This document shows positions 41,375 through 49,914 of a DNA stretch of 49,914 nt, in pieces. The number at the start of each line of letters is the position of its first letter. Position 1 is the first letter of the stretch. The stretch is from Bacillus methanolicus (GTDB taxonomy: Bacteria; Bacillota; Bacilli; Bacillales; Cytobacillaceae), in contig NZ_VTQX01000030.1 in the NCBI RefSeq assembly GCF_008764295.1, positions 1 through 49,914 of the forward strand, in the 5' to 3' direction. The notes beneath the pieces are model-generated. The model searched no databases and was not told the origin of the DNA. It was given only the letters and a program-made list of their open reading frames with translations. A program made the position numbers and the translations under genes.

Positions 41375-43578
41375 GGGATAGCCCCTTTCCAAGCAGACTC
41401 CAAATCTACCACTTTCTGATCAAGAACAAGCCTATCATCAGCATAGATTTGAAGGTTAGATGTATTTGTCGTTTCACCAATTAATTGCGCCTTTACTAAG
41501 CTTTCAAATTGGGCTTTATTTTCTTTTTTCACAGATAGTAGGAAACGTGATTGTGATTCACTGAAAAGCGCAGAAGTTACATCCCCATTTACCGTCACTT
41601 TTGCACCAAGCTCAGCCGTTCCCATTAATCCTTCTGCTAATGCAACAGCAAGTCCGCCTTCTGCAATATCATGAGCGGATGCTACAACTCCCGCACGGAT
41701 TGCAGTGAGAACACTCTTTTGGTTTTGTTCCTCCACATCAAGGTCGATTTCAGGAGCCTTGCCAAAAATTCGTCCATATGTGAGTTTTTGTAACTCACTT
41801 CCGCCAAACTCAGGTTTTGTTTCCCCAACTAGATAAATAAGGTCTCCTGCGCTTTTAAAGTTCTGCGTCGTAACATGTGCAAGGTTTTCCACAAGGCCGA
41901 CCATTCCAACAACAGGTGTTGGGTATACTGCAGTGCCATTCGTTTCATTATAAAGGGAGACGTTACCGCCAATGACTGGTGCATTTAGCTTCGTACAAGC
42001 AGCACTCATCCCGTCTACAGCTTTCTCAAATTGCCAGAAAATTTCTGGTTTTTCTGGATTCCCGAAGTTCAGGCAATCTGTAATCGCTAACGGCTCTCCA
42101 CCAGAAGCGACGATATTTCTTGCTGCTTCAGCAACAGCAATTTTCCCACCTGTTTCGGGGTCTAAATAAAGATATCTTGAATTGCAATCCGTCGTCATCG
42201 CCAATGCTTTTTCTGTTCCACGAATTCGGACAATCGCCGCATCTGATCCTGGTGCTACTACCGTATTGGTACGTACCATATAGTCATATTGGTCATAAAC
42301 CCACTCTTTGCTCGCAATGGTTGCTTGTTGCAAAAGATTAACAAGCGCTTCATTGTAATCGTCCACAGTTGGAACATCATTGTCCATCGCTTGGAACTCA
42401 CGGAAATATTCGGGCTCACGTGATGGCTTATGATATACTGGCGCATCCTCAGCTAGTGCATCAGCAGGTACATTTGCAACTACTTCTCCATTGTGTACGA
42501 GACGAAGCATTTTATCGTCGGTAACTTGACCAATTGCGACACATTCTAAATCATATTTTGAAAATAAATCAACGATTTCTTGCTCACGGCCCTTTTTCAC
42601 GACAATAAGCATACGCTCTTGTGATTCAGATAGCATCATTTCGTAAGCCGTCATTCCTGTTTCTCGTTGCGGAACAAGATCAAGATTCATTTCAATTCCT
42701 GAACCAGCCTTACTCGCCATTTCCGCAGAAGAACTTGTTAGTCCCGCTGCTCCCATGTCTTGAATCCCAACAAGGGCATCTGATTGAATTAATTCAAGGC
42801 AAGCCTCGATGAGAAGCTTCTCCATGAACGGGTCTCCAACCTGAACTGCTGGACGTTTTTCATCTGAGTCCTCTGTTAATTCTTCCGATGCGAAGGTTGC
42901 CCCGTGAATCCCATCACGACCTGTCTTAGCACCGACATACATGACCGTATTGCCGATTCCATGGGCCTGACCTTTTTTAATATCCTTATGGTCAATTAAC
43001 CCCACACACATCGCATTGACAAGAGGGTTCCCTTCATAACAAGGGTCAAATTGAACCTCTCCACCAACCGTTGGAATACCAATACAGTTTCCATAGCCAG
43101 CTATACCAGCAACCACTTCTTTAAAAAGGTAACGAACACGAGAAGAAGCATCTAACTCTCCAAAACGTAAAGAGTTCAATAGAGCAATCGGTCTTGCCCC
43201 CATGGAAAAAACATCACGAATAATTCCACCGACACCTGTTGCCGCTCCTTGGTAAGGCTCTATTGCAGATGGATGATTGTGGCTTTCGATTTTAAAAACG
43301 ACCGCTTGATCATCGCCAATATCAACAATTCCAGCCCCTTCTCCAGGACCTTGAAGGACTCGCTCCCCTTTTGTTGGAAACTTTCTTAATACTGGCTTTG
43401 AATTTTTGTAGCTACAATGTTCTGACCACATAACGGAAAAAAGGCCAGTTTCTGTATAATTAGGAGTTCTTCCAAGGATTTTTTCTACATTTGCGAATTC
43501 CTCGTCAGTTAAACCCATTTCTCGATAAATTTTTTCTACTTTTATTTGTTGTGGACTTGGTTCAAGCATGATCGACAT
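41359..43578 (-). CDS. purL: phosphoribosylformylglycinamidine synthase subunit PurL
   Basis: 739 residues, the small-type PurL that works with PurQ and PurS to make FGAM. The ATP-binding core has [36 protein letters not shown] and [14 protein letters not shown]. The second half repeats the synthase fold ([16 protein letters not shown] and [14 protein letters not shown]). It starts at ATG after GGAGGGAAGCAC, 89 bases after purQ. Confidence 0.97.
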   Translation of the reverse strand: MSIMLEPSPQQIKVEKIYREMGLTDEEFANVEKILGRTPNYTETGLFSVMWSEHCSYKNSKPVLRKFPTKGERVLQGPGEGAGIVDIGDDQAVVFKIESHNHPSAIEPYQGAATGVGGIIRDVFSMGARPIALLNSLRFGELDASSRVRYLFKEVVAGIAGYGNCIGIPTVGGEVQFDPCYEGNPLVNAMCVGLIDHKDIKKGQAHGIGNTVMYVGAKTGRDGIHGATFASEELTEDSDEKRPAVQVGDPFMEKLLIEACLELIQSDALVGIQDMGAAGLTSSSAEMASKAGSGIEMNLDLVPQRETGMTAYEMMLSESQERMLIVVKKGREQEIVDLFSKYDLECVAIGQVTDDKMLRLVHNGEVVANVPADALAEDAPVYHKPSREPEYFREFQAMDNDVPTVDDYNEALVNLLQQATIASKEWVYDQYDYMVRTNTVVAPGSDAAIVRIRGTEKALAMTTDCNSRYLYLDPETGGKIAVAEAARNIVASGGEPLAITDCLNFGNPEKPEIFWQFEKAVDGMSAACTKLNAPVIGGNVSLYNETNGTAVYPTPVVGMVGLVENLAHVTTQNFKSAGDLIYLVGETKPEFGGSELQKLTYGRIFGKAPEIDLDVEEQNQKSVLTAIRAGVVASAHDIAEGGLAVALAEGLMGTAELGAKVTVNGDVTSALFSESQSRFLLSVKKENKAQFESLVKAQLIGETTNTSNLQIYADDRLVLDQKVVDLESAWKGAIPCLLK

Positions 43579-43667
43579 GTGCTTCCCTCCATAATTTCAC
43601 GATAGATGACTGCTTTGTTTTACCAGCTTATGCGCAGGAATCTTTAGCCTACTGCCACCGGATGATT

Positions 43668-44345
43668 TTATACGACAACAGCATTTCGAAAAGTTTTCAC
43701 AATCGAGCGGAATAGTTTCAGGCCATCTGCTCCTCCTAATAATTCATCAACTGCTCTTTCAGGATGGGGCATCATGCCAAGTACATTTCCCTTTTCATTG
43801 ATGATTCCAGCGATGTCCTCTAAGGATCCGTTTGGATTGTTTTTATACGTAAAGACAATTTGACGATTGTCCTTCAATTTTTGTAAAGTCTCCTCATCAC
43901 AATAGTAGTTCCCTTCACCATGGGCGATCGGAACGGTAATGATTTCACCTTTTTTATACTCAGAAGTAAAGATAGTCTCGTTATTTTCTACCTTTAAATT
44001 TGTTGGTCTACAAATAAATCTCAAGCTTTCGTTCCGTCTCATCGCACCTGGTAACAGCCCGCTTTCGAGGAGGATCTGAAAGCCATTACAAACACCAAGG
44101 ACAGGTTTTCCTGCATTGGCTGCTTTCACAACCTCTTGCATCACTCTGCTGAAACGAGCAATCGCTCCTGTGCGTAAGTAATCTCCATAGGAAAATCCGC
44201 CGGGTAAAAGGATTCCATCATATTCATCTAAATGATCTGCATCATGCCAAACATACTCGACTTCTTCCCTAAGTTCATCTTTAATTGCGTGATACATATC
44301 TACATCACAGTTGGAGCCTGGGAACACGATGACAGCAAACTTCAT
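43668..44345 (-). CDS. purQ: phosphoribosylformylglycinamidine synthase subunit PurQ
   Basis: 225 residues, the class I glutamine amidotransferase that feeds ammonia to PurL. Cys86 is the nucleophile ([15 protein letters not shown]); the His-Glu pair is in MPHPERAVD. The oxyanion loop [12 protein letters not shown] precedes it. The ATG overlaps the purS stop (ATGA). Confidence 0.97.
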   Translation of the reverse strand: MKFAVIVFPGSNCDVDMYHAIKDELREEVEYVWHDADHLDEYDGILLPGGFSYGDYLRTGAIARFSRVMQEVVKAANAGKPVLGVCNGFQILLESGLLPGAMRRNESLRFICRPTNLKVENNETIFTSEYKKGEIITVPIAHGEGNYYCDEETLQKLKDNRQIVFTYKNNPNGSLEDIAGIINEKGNVLGMMPHPERAVDELLGGADGLKLFRSIVKTFRNAVVV

Positions 44346-44596
44346 TGGGCTACACACTCCTCGATTTCATAGCGATAGTCTTCAATCACAGGGTTTGCTA
44401 GGAGGCGCTCACACACTTCCTTTACGACATCTTCAACGTTGCGTTCTGATTTTTCAACCGTTAACTCCATGTATTTTCCAATTCGAACGTCTGATACTTC
44501 GTTATAGCTTAATGACTGTAATGAGTGCTTTACCGCAGCCCCTTGTGGATCAAGTACACTTTCTCTTAATGTTACATAAACCTTTACTTTATACAT
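44342..44596 (-). CDS. purS: phosphoribosylformylglycinamidine synthase subunit PurS
   Basis: 84 residues, the small bridging subunit of the FGAM synthase complex. The family start [20 protein letters not shown] and the [15 protein letters not shown] stretch are complete. The ATG follows GGAGGTCCATCAC; a longer frame to 44638 overlaps purC further and is rejected. It overlaps purC by 8 bases and purQ by 4, so the three are coupled. Confidence 0.96.
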   Translation of the reverse strand: MYKVKVYVTLRESVLDPQGAAVKHSLQSLSYNEVSDVRIGKYMELTVEKSERNVEDVVKEVCERLLANPVIEDYRYEIEECVAQ

Positions 44597-45308
44597 GTGA
44601 TGGACCTCCCAGTCTCGCAAGAATGTTTTCATAAGCATCTGTTAAGCTTCCTAAATTACGGCGAAATACATCTTTATCCAGCTTCTCATTCGTGTTGCTA
44701 TCCCATAGGCGACAGGTATCTGGTGAAATTTCATCAGCAAGGACGATGTTCCCTTCGGCATCCTTTCCGAATTCCAGCTTAAAGTCGATGAGGCGAATAT
44801 TTAATTCAAGAAACAACCTCGATAACACTTCATTGACCTGCTGTGCTTTTTCTTTTAAAAGGGCTACTTCGTCCTTCGTCGCCAATTGTAATTCTTCGAT
44901 ATGGTCATCCGTAATGAGCGGATCTCCAAGAGCATCATCTTTATAGTAAAATTCAACGAGGGGTTTTGAGAGAGGGTTTCCTTCATTAATCCCCAGTCTT
45001 TTAGAAAAGCTGCCTGCTGCCACATTGCGTATGACAACTTCAAGAGGAATAATCGTTACCTTCTTTACAAGCTGTTCCGTTTCGGAAAGCTTCTTAACAA
45101 AATGAGTGGCAATTCCCTCTTTTTTCAACTTTGAAAATATTAAACTTGTAATCTCGTTATTTAATTTTCCTTTACCCGTAATCTGTTCCTTCTTTTCACC
45201 ATTAAAAGCTGTCGCAGAATCCTTGTACTCCAACCATACGAGATTTTCATCATCCGTTTGATATACTCTCTTTGCTTTTCCTTCATATAACAATGCTCTT
45301 TTTTCCAT
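44589..45308 (-). CDS. purC: SAICAR synthetase
   Basis: 239 residues, full length. It ligates aspartate to CAIR. The N-terminal [15 protein letters not shown] and the SAICAR signature [16 protein letters not shown] are present, followed by [12 protein letters not shown] near the C-terminus. The start is ATG 11 bases after AGGAGG. A 150-base gap separates it from purB, and its end overlaps purS. Confidence 0.97.
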   Translation of the reverse strand: MEKRALLYEGKAKRVYQTDDENLVWLEYKDSATAFNGEKKEQITGKGKLNNEITSLIFSKLKKEGIATHFVKKLSETEQLVKKVTIIPLEVVIRNVAAGSFSKRLGINEGNPLSKPLVEFYYKDDALGDPLITDDHIEELQLATKDEVALLKEKAQQVNEVLSRLFLELNIRLIDFKLEFGKDAEGNIVLADEISPDTCRLWDSNTNEKLDKDVFRRNLGSLTDAYENILARLGGPSHV

Positions 45309-45458
45309 GATGAGGAGAGCCTCCTATACTAAAAGTGGAAGTGCCTTGGTCATCGTCTTACAAACTTTTCGATTGAAGAAACTTTGACTTATCGTAGGAT
45401 GTAAAACCAGTATCAGAAGTTTGAAAGGCGATAGGCGCTCATTTAAAAATGAATCCTT

Positions 45459-46751
45459 CTATAGTCCTAAACGCTCAAAGATTGTATCGACATGCTTTAA
45501 GTGGTAATTATAATCAAAACAATCATCAATTTCTGCTGGCGAAAGCTTTGCTTTTATAATTTCATCTCCTTCAATTAAGTTCTTAAACGGAACTTGCTTT
45601 TCCCACGCTTCCATTGCTCTTGGTTGCACCGTATCATACGCTTCTTCACGTGGTAGGCCTTTATCAATTAAGGCGAGTAGGACACGTTGAGAGTAAATAA
45701 GACCAAGTGTACGATCCATATTACGCTTCATGTTTTCTGGGAAGACTGTTAAATTTTTCACGATATTGCCAAAACGATTTAACATGTAATTCAAAGCAAT
45801 CGTGGCATCTGGTAAAATAATTCGCTCTGCTGAAGAATGTGAAATATCACGTTCATGCCAAAGCGGGACATTTTCATATGCAGTCAACATATGTCCACGG
45901 ATGACACGGGCAAGTCCAGTCATATTTTCAGAACCGATCGGGTTGCGTTTATGCGGCATAGCAGAAGAGCCTTTTTGACCTTTTGCAAAAAATTCTTCTA
46001 CCTCTCGGGTTTCACTCTTTTGCAGACCTCTTATTTCGACTGCCATTTTTTCGATTGATGTAGCGATTAATGCTATTGTTGACATATAGTGAGCATGGCG
46101 ATCACGTTGCAATGTTTGCGTAGAAATGGGCGCTGGTTTAATTCCAAGCTTCTCACATACATATTTCTCAACAAATGGGTCAATATTGGCATATGTTCCA
46201 ACTGCCCCAGATATTTTTCCGTATTCAACCCCCTCAGCAGCTTGCTTAAAGCGTTCTAGGTTACGCTTCATTTCTTCATACCAAAGGGCTAGCTTCAGTC
46301 CAAATGTTGTTGGCTCCGCATGAACTCCGTGAGTACGTCCCATCATCACTGTATATTTATGTTCCTGTGCTTTGTTTTTTAAGATTTCAACAAAACCTTC
46401 TATATCCTTTAGCAAAATGGCATTCGCTTGTTTTATTAAATAGGATAAAGCCGTGTCAACAACATCCGTTGAAGTTAGTCCATAGTGAACCCATTTTCTT
46501 TCCTCACCAAGTGTTTCGGATACAGCACGAGTAAATGCGACAACATCATGTCGTGTCTCTTCTTCAATCTCTTTAATGCGGTTAATATCAAACGATGCCT
46601 TCTCACGGATTTTTTGAACATCTTCCTTTGGAATTTCTCCAAGCTCCACCCATGCTTCACATGCTAAGATCTCTACTTCTAACCAAGCTTTAAAACGATT
46701 TTCCTCTGTCCAAATAGCGCCCATTTCGGGTCTTGTATAACGATCAATCAT
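45459..46751 (-). CDS. purB: adenylosuccinate lyase
   Basis: 430 residues from the ATG after CGGAGGATAAAGTC. It releases fumarate from SAICAR and from adenylosuccinate. The superfamily signature [16 protein letters not shown] is intact, with HGVHAEP near residue 140 and [19 protein letters not shown] longer frame reaching into purK has no site. It lies four bases after the purK stop. Confidence 0.97.
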   Translation of the reverse strand: MIDRYTRPEMGAIWTEENRFKAWLEVEILACEAWVELGEIPKEDVQKIREKASFDINRIKEIEEETRHDVVAFTRAVSETLGEERKWVHYGLTSTDVVDTALSYLIKQANAILLKDIEGFVEILKNKAQEHKYTVMMGRTHGVHAEPTTFGLKLALWYEEMKRNLERFKQAAEGVEYGKISGAVGTYANIDPFVEKYVCEKLGIKPAPISTQTLQRDRHAHYMSTIALIATSIEKMAVEIRGLQKSETREVEEFFAKGQKGSSAMPHKRNPIGSENMTGLARVIRGHMLTAYENVPLWHERDISHSSAERIILPDATIALNYMLNRFGNIVKNLTVFPENMKRNMDRTLGLIYSQRVLLALIDKGLPREEAYDTVQPRAMEAWEKQVPFKNLIEGDEIIKAKLSPAEIDDCFDYNYHLKHVDTIFERLGL

Positions 46752-46755
46752 GACT

Positions 46756-47910
46756 TTATCCTCCGATTCTTTCCTTCGCCTGTTCCCAAATTCCACTGCT
46801 GTCAATTTCAGATAGGGCGTCCTCTATTGAATGTTTTAAAATGGTCACATGCCCCATTTTTCTTTTTACTTTCGCTTCTTTTTTTCCATATAAGTGAATT
46901 TTCCAGTTTGGGTAATCGCTTATTTTTTCAATGATTGGTTCTTGATGTTCACCAAGAATATTCACCATAACGACAGGCTTTAATAATTCGGTACTTCCGA
47001 GCGGTAGATTGCAAACCGCACGAATATGCTGTTCAAATTGAGATGTTTCACAAGCCTCTATCGAGTAATGACCTGAATTATGCGGCCGAGGCGCCAATTC
47101 ATTTATATAGATTTCGCCTTCTGCCGTTAAAAACATCTCCACCGCTAATGTACCGACTAAATTTAATGTTCTGGCAAGCTCTATTGCAAGTGAGATTGCT
47201 CTTTCCTTCGCATCCTCTGCCATTCTTGCTGGCACGATTGTTTCATGCAAAATATTATCCTTATGAATATTCTCTCCCACCGGAAAAACGGAAGTCTCCC
47301 CTTTTGGGTTGCGTACCACAATAACGGAGATTTCTTTTTCAAAAGAAATCCACTGCTCTAGAACACATAATCCAGATTCAACTAGCGGTGCTCCTTTTTC
47401 AATGTCATCTCTTGAACGAATGACAAGCTGTCCTTTACCATCGTAACCACCCGTTGCTGTTTTTAGTACACAAGGATAGCCGATTTCATCGATATAAGCA
47501 TAAATGTCATTCATGTCATTAATTACCCTGTAAGGAGCCACTGTTGCACCAGCTTTTTGGATCGCTGCTTTTTCTTTCGCTCTATTTTGGGTAATTTCAA
47601 GCACTTCTTTGCCTTGTGGCACATAAGCATTTTCACAAAGCCAATTAAGTGCTGCTGCATCGATATTTTCGAATTCATACGTAATGACATCGCTAACTTC
47701 AGCCAACCTTTGAATCGCCTGTAAATCATGATATTGTCCAACAATTTCAATATCGGCAATTTGCCCACAAGGGGAATGATCTGTCGGGTCTAGTACAGCA
47801 ACGAAGTAGCCTTTTTCTTTCGCAGCAATAGCCATCATTCTCCCAAGCTGCCCTCCACCGATAATTCCAATCGTTTGTCCAGGTAAAATGGTTTTAAACA
47901 AGCTTATCAC
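46756..47910 (-). CDS. purK: N5-carboxyaminoimidazole ribonucleotide synthase
   Basis: 384 residues, an ATP-grasp enzyme that carboxylates AIR to N5-CAIR. The N-terminus ([19 protein letters not shown]) and the ATP-grasp loop [15 protein letters not shown] are typical; [17 protein letters not shown] lies near the end of the catalytic domain. The start is GTG overlapping the purE end by 17 bases; an in-frame TTG two codons later is an alternative. Confidence 0.95.
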   Translation of the reverse strand: MISLFKTILPGQTIGIIGGGQLGRMMAIAAKEKGYFVAVLDPTDHSPCGQIADIEIVGQYHDLQAIQRLAEVSDVITYEFENIDAAALNWLCENAYVPQGKEVLEITQNRAKEKAAIQKAGATVAPYRVINDMNDIYAYIDEIGYPCVLKTATGGYDGKGQLVIRSRDDIEKGAPLVESGLCVLEQWISFEKEISVIVVRNPKGETSVFPVGENIHKDNILHETIVPARMAEDAKERAISLAIELARTLNLVGTLAVEMFLTAEGEIYINELAPRPHNSGHYSIEACETSQFEQHIRAVCNLPLGSTELLKPVVMVNILGEHQEPIIEKISDYPNWKIHLYGKKEAKVKRKMGHVTILKHSIEDALSEIDSSGIWEQAKERIGG

Positions 47911-48382
47911 TACTTTCCATTACAGCCTCTCTCGTTGCTTCACGCATTTTGTCAAGTCGTTCTGCTACTGCCGAGTCAGTCGCACCAAGTATTTGCGCTG
48001 CAAGCAATCCAGCGTTCGTTGCTCCTGCCTTGCCGATAGCAACTGTCGCTACTGGGACACCACCCGGCATTTGTACGATCGATAATAAGGAATCCAGTCC
48101 ATTTAATGCTTTTGATTGAATTGGCACACCGATTACAGGAAGAGTCGTTTTAGCAGCCACCATACCTGGAAGATGGGCTGCCCCTCCTGCACCTGCAATA
48201 ATTACGTTAAAGCCCCGTCCTCTTGCTTCCTCTGCATATTGAAACATAAGGTCTGGAGTCCTGTGTGCGGATACTACCTTTTTTTCGTAGGAAATCTCGA
48301 GCTTATCTAACATATCACACGCATGCTTCATTGTTTCCCAATCCGATGTACTCCCCATAATTACTGCAACCTGCACGCTCAT
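47894..48382 (-). CDS. purE: N5-carboxyaminoimidazole ribonucleotide mutase
   Basis: 162 residues, class I PurE, which converts N5-CAIR to CAIR. The active-site motifs are [14 protein letters not shown] at the N-terminus, VVSAHRTPD in the first third, and [18 protein letters not shown]. First gene of the operon; ATG after GGAGGAGAAAA, close to the leader terminator, so expression depends on read-through of the riboswitch. Confidence 0.97.
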   Translation of the reverse strand: MSVQVAVIMGSTSDWETMKHACDMLDKLEISYEKKVVSAHRTPDLMFQYAEEARGRGFNVIIAGAGGAAHLPGMVAAKTTLPVIGVPIQSKALNGLDSLLSIVQMPGGVPVATVAIGKAGATNAGLLAAQILGATDSAVAERLDKMREATREAVMESSDKLV

Positions 48383-48404
48383 TTTTCTCCTCCATTTTTA
48401 ACCA

Positions 48405-48461
48405 TAATAAAAGCCCGGAACAAACTGCTTAATCCTATGAAGGAAAGCAATCTGTCCGGGC
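48405..48461 (-). terminator. purE leader terminator with antiterminator target
   Basis: On the minus strand GCCCGGACAGATTGCTT and AAGCAGTTTGTTCCGGGC form a long stem followed by TTTTATT. The segment CTTTCCTTCATAG (48435-48447 on the plus strand) in its 5' half and loop is complementary, with one bulge, to the aptamer P1 3' strand CTATGAGGAAAG (48586-48597). With guanine bound P1 keeps its strand and the terminator forms; without it the antiterminator pairing wins. Confidence 0.9.
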
Positions 48462-48486
48462 ACATTGTTCATTTATTGAAGCACAG

Positions 48487-48541
48487 AAAATAAAAGGACA
48501 TCATCTAAGGCTGCGTTAGCACAGCCACTCCACCCATGTCC
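48487..48541 (-). terminator. extra terminator-like hairpin inside the purE leader
   Basis: On the minus strand GGACAT and ATGTCC close a stem with an inner GGCTG/CAGCC hairpin, followed by TTTTATTTT. Outer arms TTGAAG and CTTCAA (48476-48481 and 48551-48556) extend it. It sits between the aptamer and the main terminator. Confidence 0.55.
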
Positions 48542-48589
48542 GCTTATGCCCTTCAATAAAAGATCAATTTTTATCCCGTCATTCACTTT

Positions 48590-48657
48590 CCTCATAGTCC
48601 AACAATTTAAGGTTGTCGGGTAGAAACTTATGGGCCATATTCCCATTATATATGAGG
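48590..48657 (-). promoter_or_regulatory. purine (guanine-class) riboswitch aptamer
   Basis: On the minus strand: P1 5' CCTCATA, the conserved loop ATATGGCC-type L2, the J2/3 element TTTCTACC, a P3 stem (CGACAACC... TTGT), then GACTATGAGG closing P1. The J3/1 discriminator before TATG is C, which pairs with guanine in the xpt-type switch (adenine switches have U). Lies about 33 bases downstream of the -10. Confidence 0.93.
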
Positions 48658-48697
48658 TAAATTGTATTTTTTTATCGATTATTCCATTTGCACTACC

Positions 48698-48726
48698 ATA
48701 GTAACAACATTAACGGTGTGTGTCAA
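48698..48726 (-). promoter_or_regulatory. pur operon promoter
   Basis: On the minus strand a consensus -35 TTGACA (48721-48726), 17-bp spacer and -10 TACTAT (48698-48703). Transcription would begin near 48691, giving a leader of about 310 bases before purE. Confidence 0.9.
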
Positions 48727-48728
48727 CT

Positions 48729-48776
48729 AATAATCGAACAATAATAAAATATTCTTCTATTAATGTTCGTGTTTTA
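48729..48776 (-). promoter_or_regulatory. paired PurR-box-like sites
   Basis: Inverted CGAACA (48735-48740) and TGTTCG (48764-48769) occur in AT-rich arms AATAATCGAACAAT and AAACACGAACATT. In orientation and position just upstream of the -35 they match the two PurBoxes of Bacillus PurR operators (core CGAAC), with the first C of CCGAAC varied. They overlap the end of the NETI gene. Confidence 0.75.
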
Positions 48777-48974
48777 ACCCTCTATCCTCTTTGCCTCAAA
48801 AATAATTTGTCTTCCTATAGGCTCATAGACCACCGTGGAACCTTGCTTTTTCTCCTGAAATATTGGTTTTTCTTCTCTTCGTACAGGAATGTAGCCAGCC
48901 TTTTGGATGCGGTCCAGACATTGATCAATCGTCTCATTTTCTTGCACTTCAAATCTTTGTTTCAATCTGCTCAT
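48774..48974 (-). CDS. NETI motif-containing protein
   Basis: 66 residues. The family is defined by NETI in [20 protein letters not shown] near the N-terminus, followed by the conserved [10 protein letters not shown] and a basic C-terminus. B. subtilis YebG has the same position beside purE. Function unknown. Its ATG overlaps the upstream stop (ATGA). Its last bases overlap the pur operator region. Confidence 0.9.
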   Translation of the reverse strand: MSRLKQRFEVQENETIDQCLDRIQKAGYIPVRREEKPIFQEKKQGSTVVYEPIGRQIIFEAKRIEG

Positions 48975-49513
48975 GAAAACAATCTTCCCTTCTTAACCGA
49001 TTTAACCCAAAATCCACCGTAGATCGTTTTCGGTTCATACGCGATAATAAATGCTTTCGGGTCAAGCTCTTTAATGGTTGCATAGAGCTTTAATTCATAT
49101 TTTCTTGGCGTTAAAATTTGCAACGCCATCCGATCCCCCTCAAGGCCATTCGCAGCCCAGCTCGTTACACCATAGCCTTTTTCCCGAAGAAGTCTCGGTA
49201 AGTCCCGATCATATTCCTTCGTAATTACATTGACGGTAATATAGCCCAACGCAAGCTTCTCCTCAATTTTCATTCCTACAATCACACCAATCCCGTAACC
49301 AACTGCATACGCAATCAGGTTCTGAATCTGGTTCAAATTATCAAGTACTAAGCCAAGTCCAATAACATAAATAACAACCTCAATCATACTTATAAAAGCA
49401 GCTAAATACCTTTGTCCCTTTAACGTCAAAATCATTCTAATCGTAAAAAAGGAAACATAGACAATATTAATGACAAGGATAATGAGCACCATTACCAATC
49501 CATTTTGTAACAC
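48971..49513 (-). CDS. DUF2179 membrane protein (YebE-like)
   Basis: 180 residues. The N-terminal half has three hydrophobic helices ([55 protein letters not shown]). The C-terminal DUF2179 domain follows with [18 protein letters not shown] and RLFSVK-like end [10 protein letters not shown]. It matches B. subtilis YebE by order (yebE-yebG-purE). Function unknown. Confidence 0.9.
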   Translation of the reverse strand: MLQNGLVMVLIILVINIVYVSFFTIRMILTLKGQRYLAAFISMIEVVIYVIGLGLVLDNLNQIQNLIAYAVGYGIGVIVGMKIEEKLALGYITVNVITKEYDRDLPRLLREKGYGVTSWAANGLEGDRMALQILTPRKYELKLYATIKELDPKAFIIAYEPKTIYGGFWVKSVKKGRLFS

Positions 49514-49914
49514 GGAAATGTCCCCCTAATAAAAGCAAAATCGTGTATGCCTCATTTTACTAAAAATGAAACCTAATTGCACTCTATTTCAGCTACTTCT
49601 GTTAGATGAGTACTTGTGTCCTATTGCTTTGAGCCTGATCCCCTCGTCTTGTCGATAAAATCCAACTGCTCTCGACTAAACGATTGCACACATTTCACAT
49701 ACTTGAACGCAGTTGCTTTGAATTTGCACCGATTTAAAGTATACTGCGCTAAACTTTTCTCAATTTGCTTTTATCTTTTCCCTCTCGGTTTGGAAAAAAC
49801 CTATGATTGCGAAATCTTACGGACATTTAGATCAAAAAAGAGTACCCATTCTAAACTGGCACCTATGTCAAGGACACAATAAAAAAAGAGATTAAGCAAC
49901 TAGAAGATGATTCC
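49514..49914. other. gene-less right edge
   Basis: 401 bases without a supported gene. The last 65 bases (AAACTGGCACCTATGTCAAGG and on, then a frame reading VKDTIKKEIKQLEDDS) could be the left end of an IS3/IS150-like element running out of the window, but the match is too short to call. Confidence 0.35.

Overview
The window is a low-to-moderate GC stretch of chromosome from an endospore-former-type Firmicute of the family Bacillaceae. I infer this from strong GGAGG-type ribosome binding sites, frequent GTG/TTG starts, and gene order that follows, from memory, the Bacillus subtilis pur-yerABC-pcrB-pcrA-ligA-camS-(opuE)-gatCAB-dgkB region. It is not B. subtilis itself: aceA, a catalase, the adhA/adhR pair, an ECF sigma operon and plsY sit among the conserved blocks. 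The species cannot be named from the sequence.

Layout from left to right. 1-2100: a short tyrosine recombinase and the diacylglycerol kinase dagK. 2190-5290 (minus): an overlapping operon of ECF sigma factor, zinc-finger anti-sigma factor and two membrane proteins. 5547-6700: plsY, its terminator, a fragment of a type II topoisomerase gene, and a degenerate 52-bp repeat array. 6701-10531 (minus): a thioredoxin-fold protein and gatCAB. 10768-12425: adhA and a divergent, frameshifted adhR. 12426-14200: yueI, two tiny membrane-protein genes and an unusual density of inverted and tandem repeats. 14501-20664: isocitrate lyase, a Na+/Ca2+-exchanger-family protein, a proline symporter with a 35-residue accessory protein, and the P5C dehydrogenase pruA. 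20900-24188: catalase, Nudix hydrolase and small membrane proteins. 24302-30497: camS-ligA-pcrA-pcrB, transcribed pcrB to camS. 30916-34082: yerC-yerB-yerA, transcribed yerA to yerC. 34443-34911: two small membrane proteins. 34889-48776 (minus): the complete purEKBCSQLFMNHD operon for IMP synthesis. 48774-49513: the NETI-motif and DUF2179 proteins, then a gene-less right edge.

The best regulatory reading is the purE leader. On the minus strand it has paired PurR-box-like sites, a consensus promoter (TTGACA-17-TACTAT), a guanine-class purine riboswitch aptamer, a second terminator-like hairpin, and a terminator whose loop can pair with the 3' side of aptamer P1. The operon also has two gaps with strong hairpins, between purF and purM and between purN and purH, which suggests internal attenuation or segmented transcription.

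Most of the window is ordinary conserved housekeeping DNA, and I see no defence island, CRISPR array, prophage or new enzymatic cassette. The least explained signals are intergenic: three sequence-unrelated tandem repeat arrays with spacings of about 52, 52 and 20-21 bp, each built round a short palindrome; a nested inverted repeat; and a hairpin repeat shared between two distant sites. Start codons were moved from the longest frame to the one with the best ribosome binding site where the evidence was clear.
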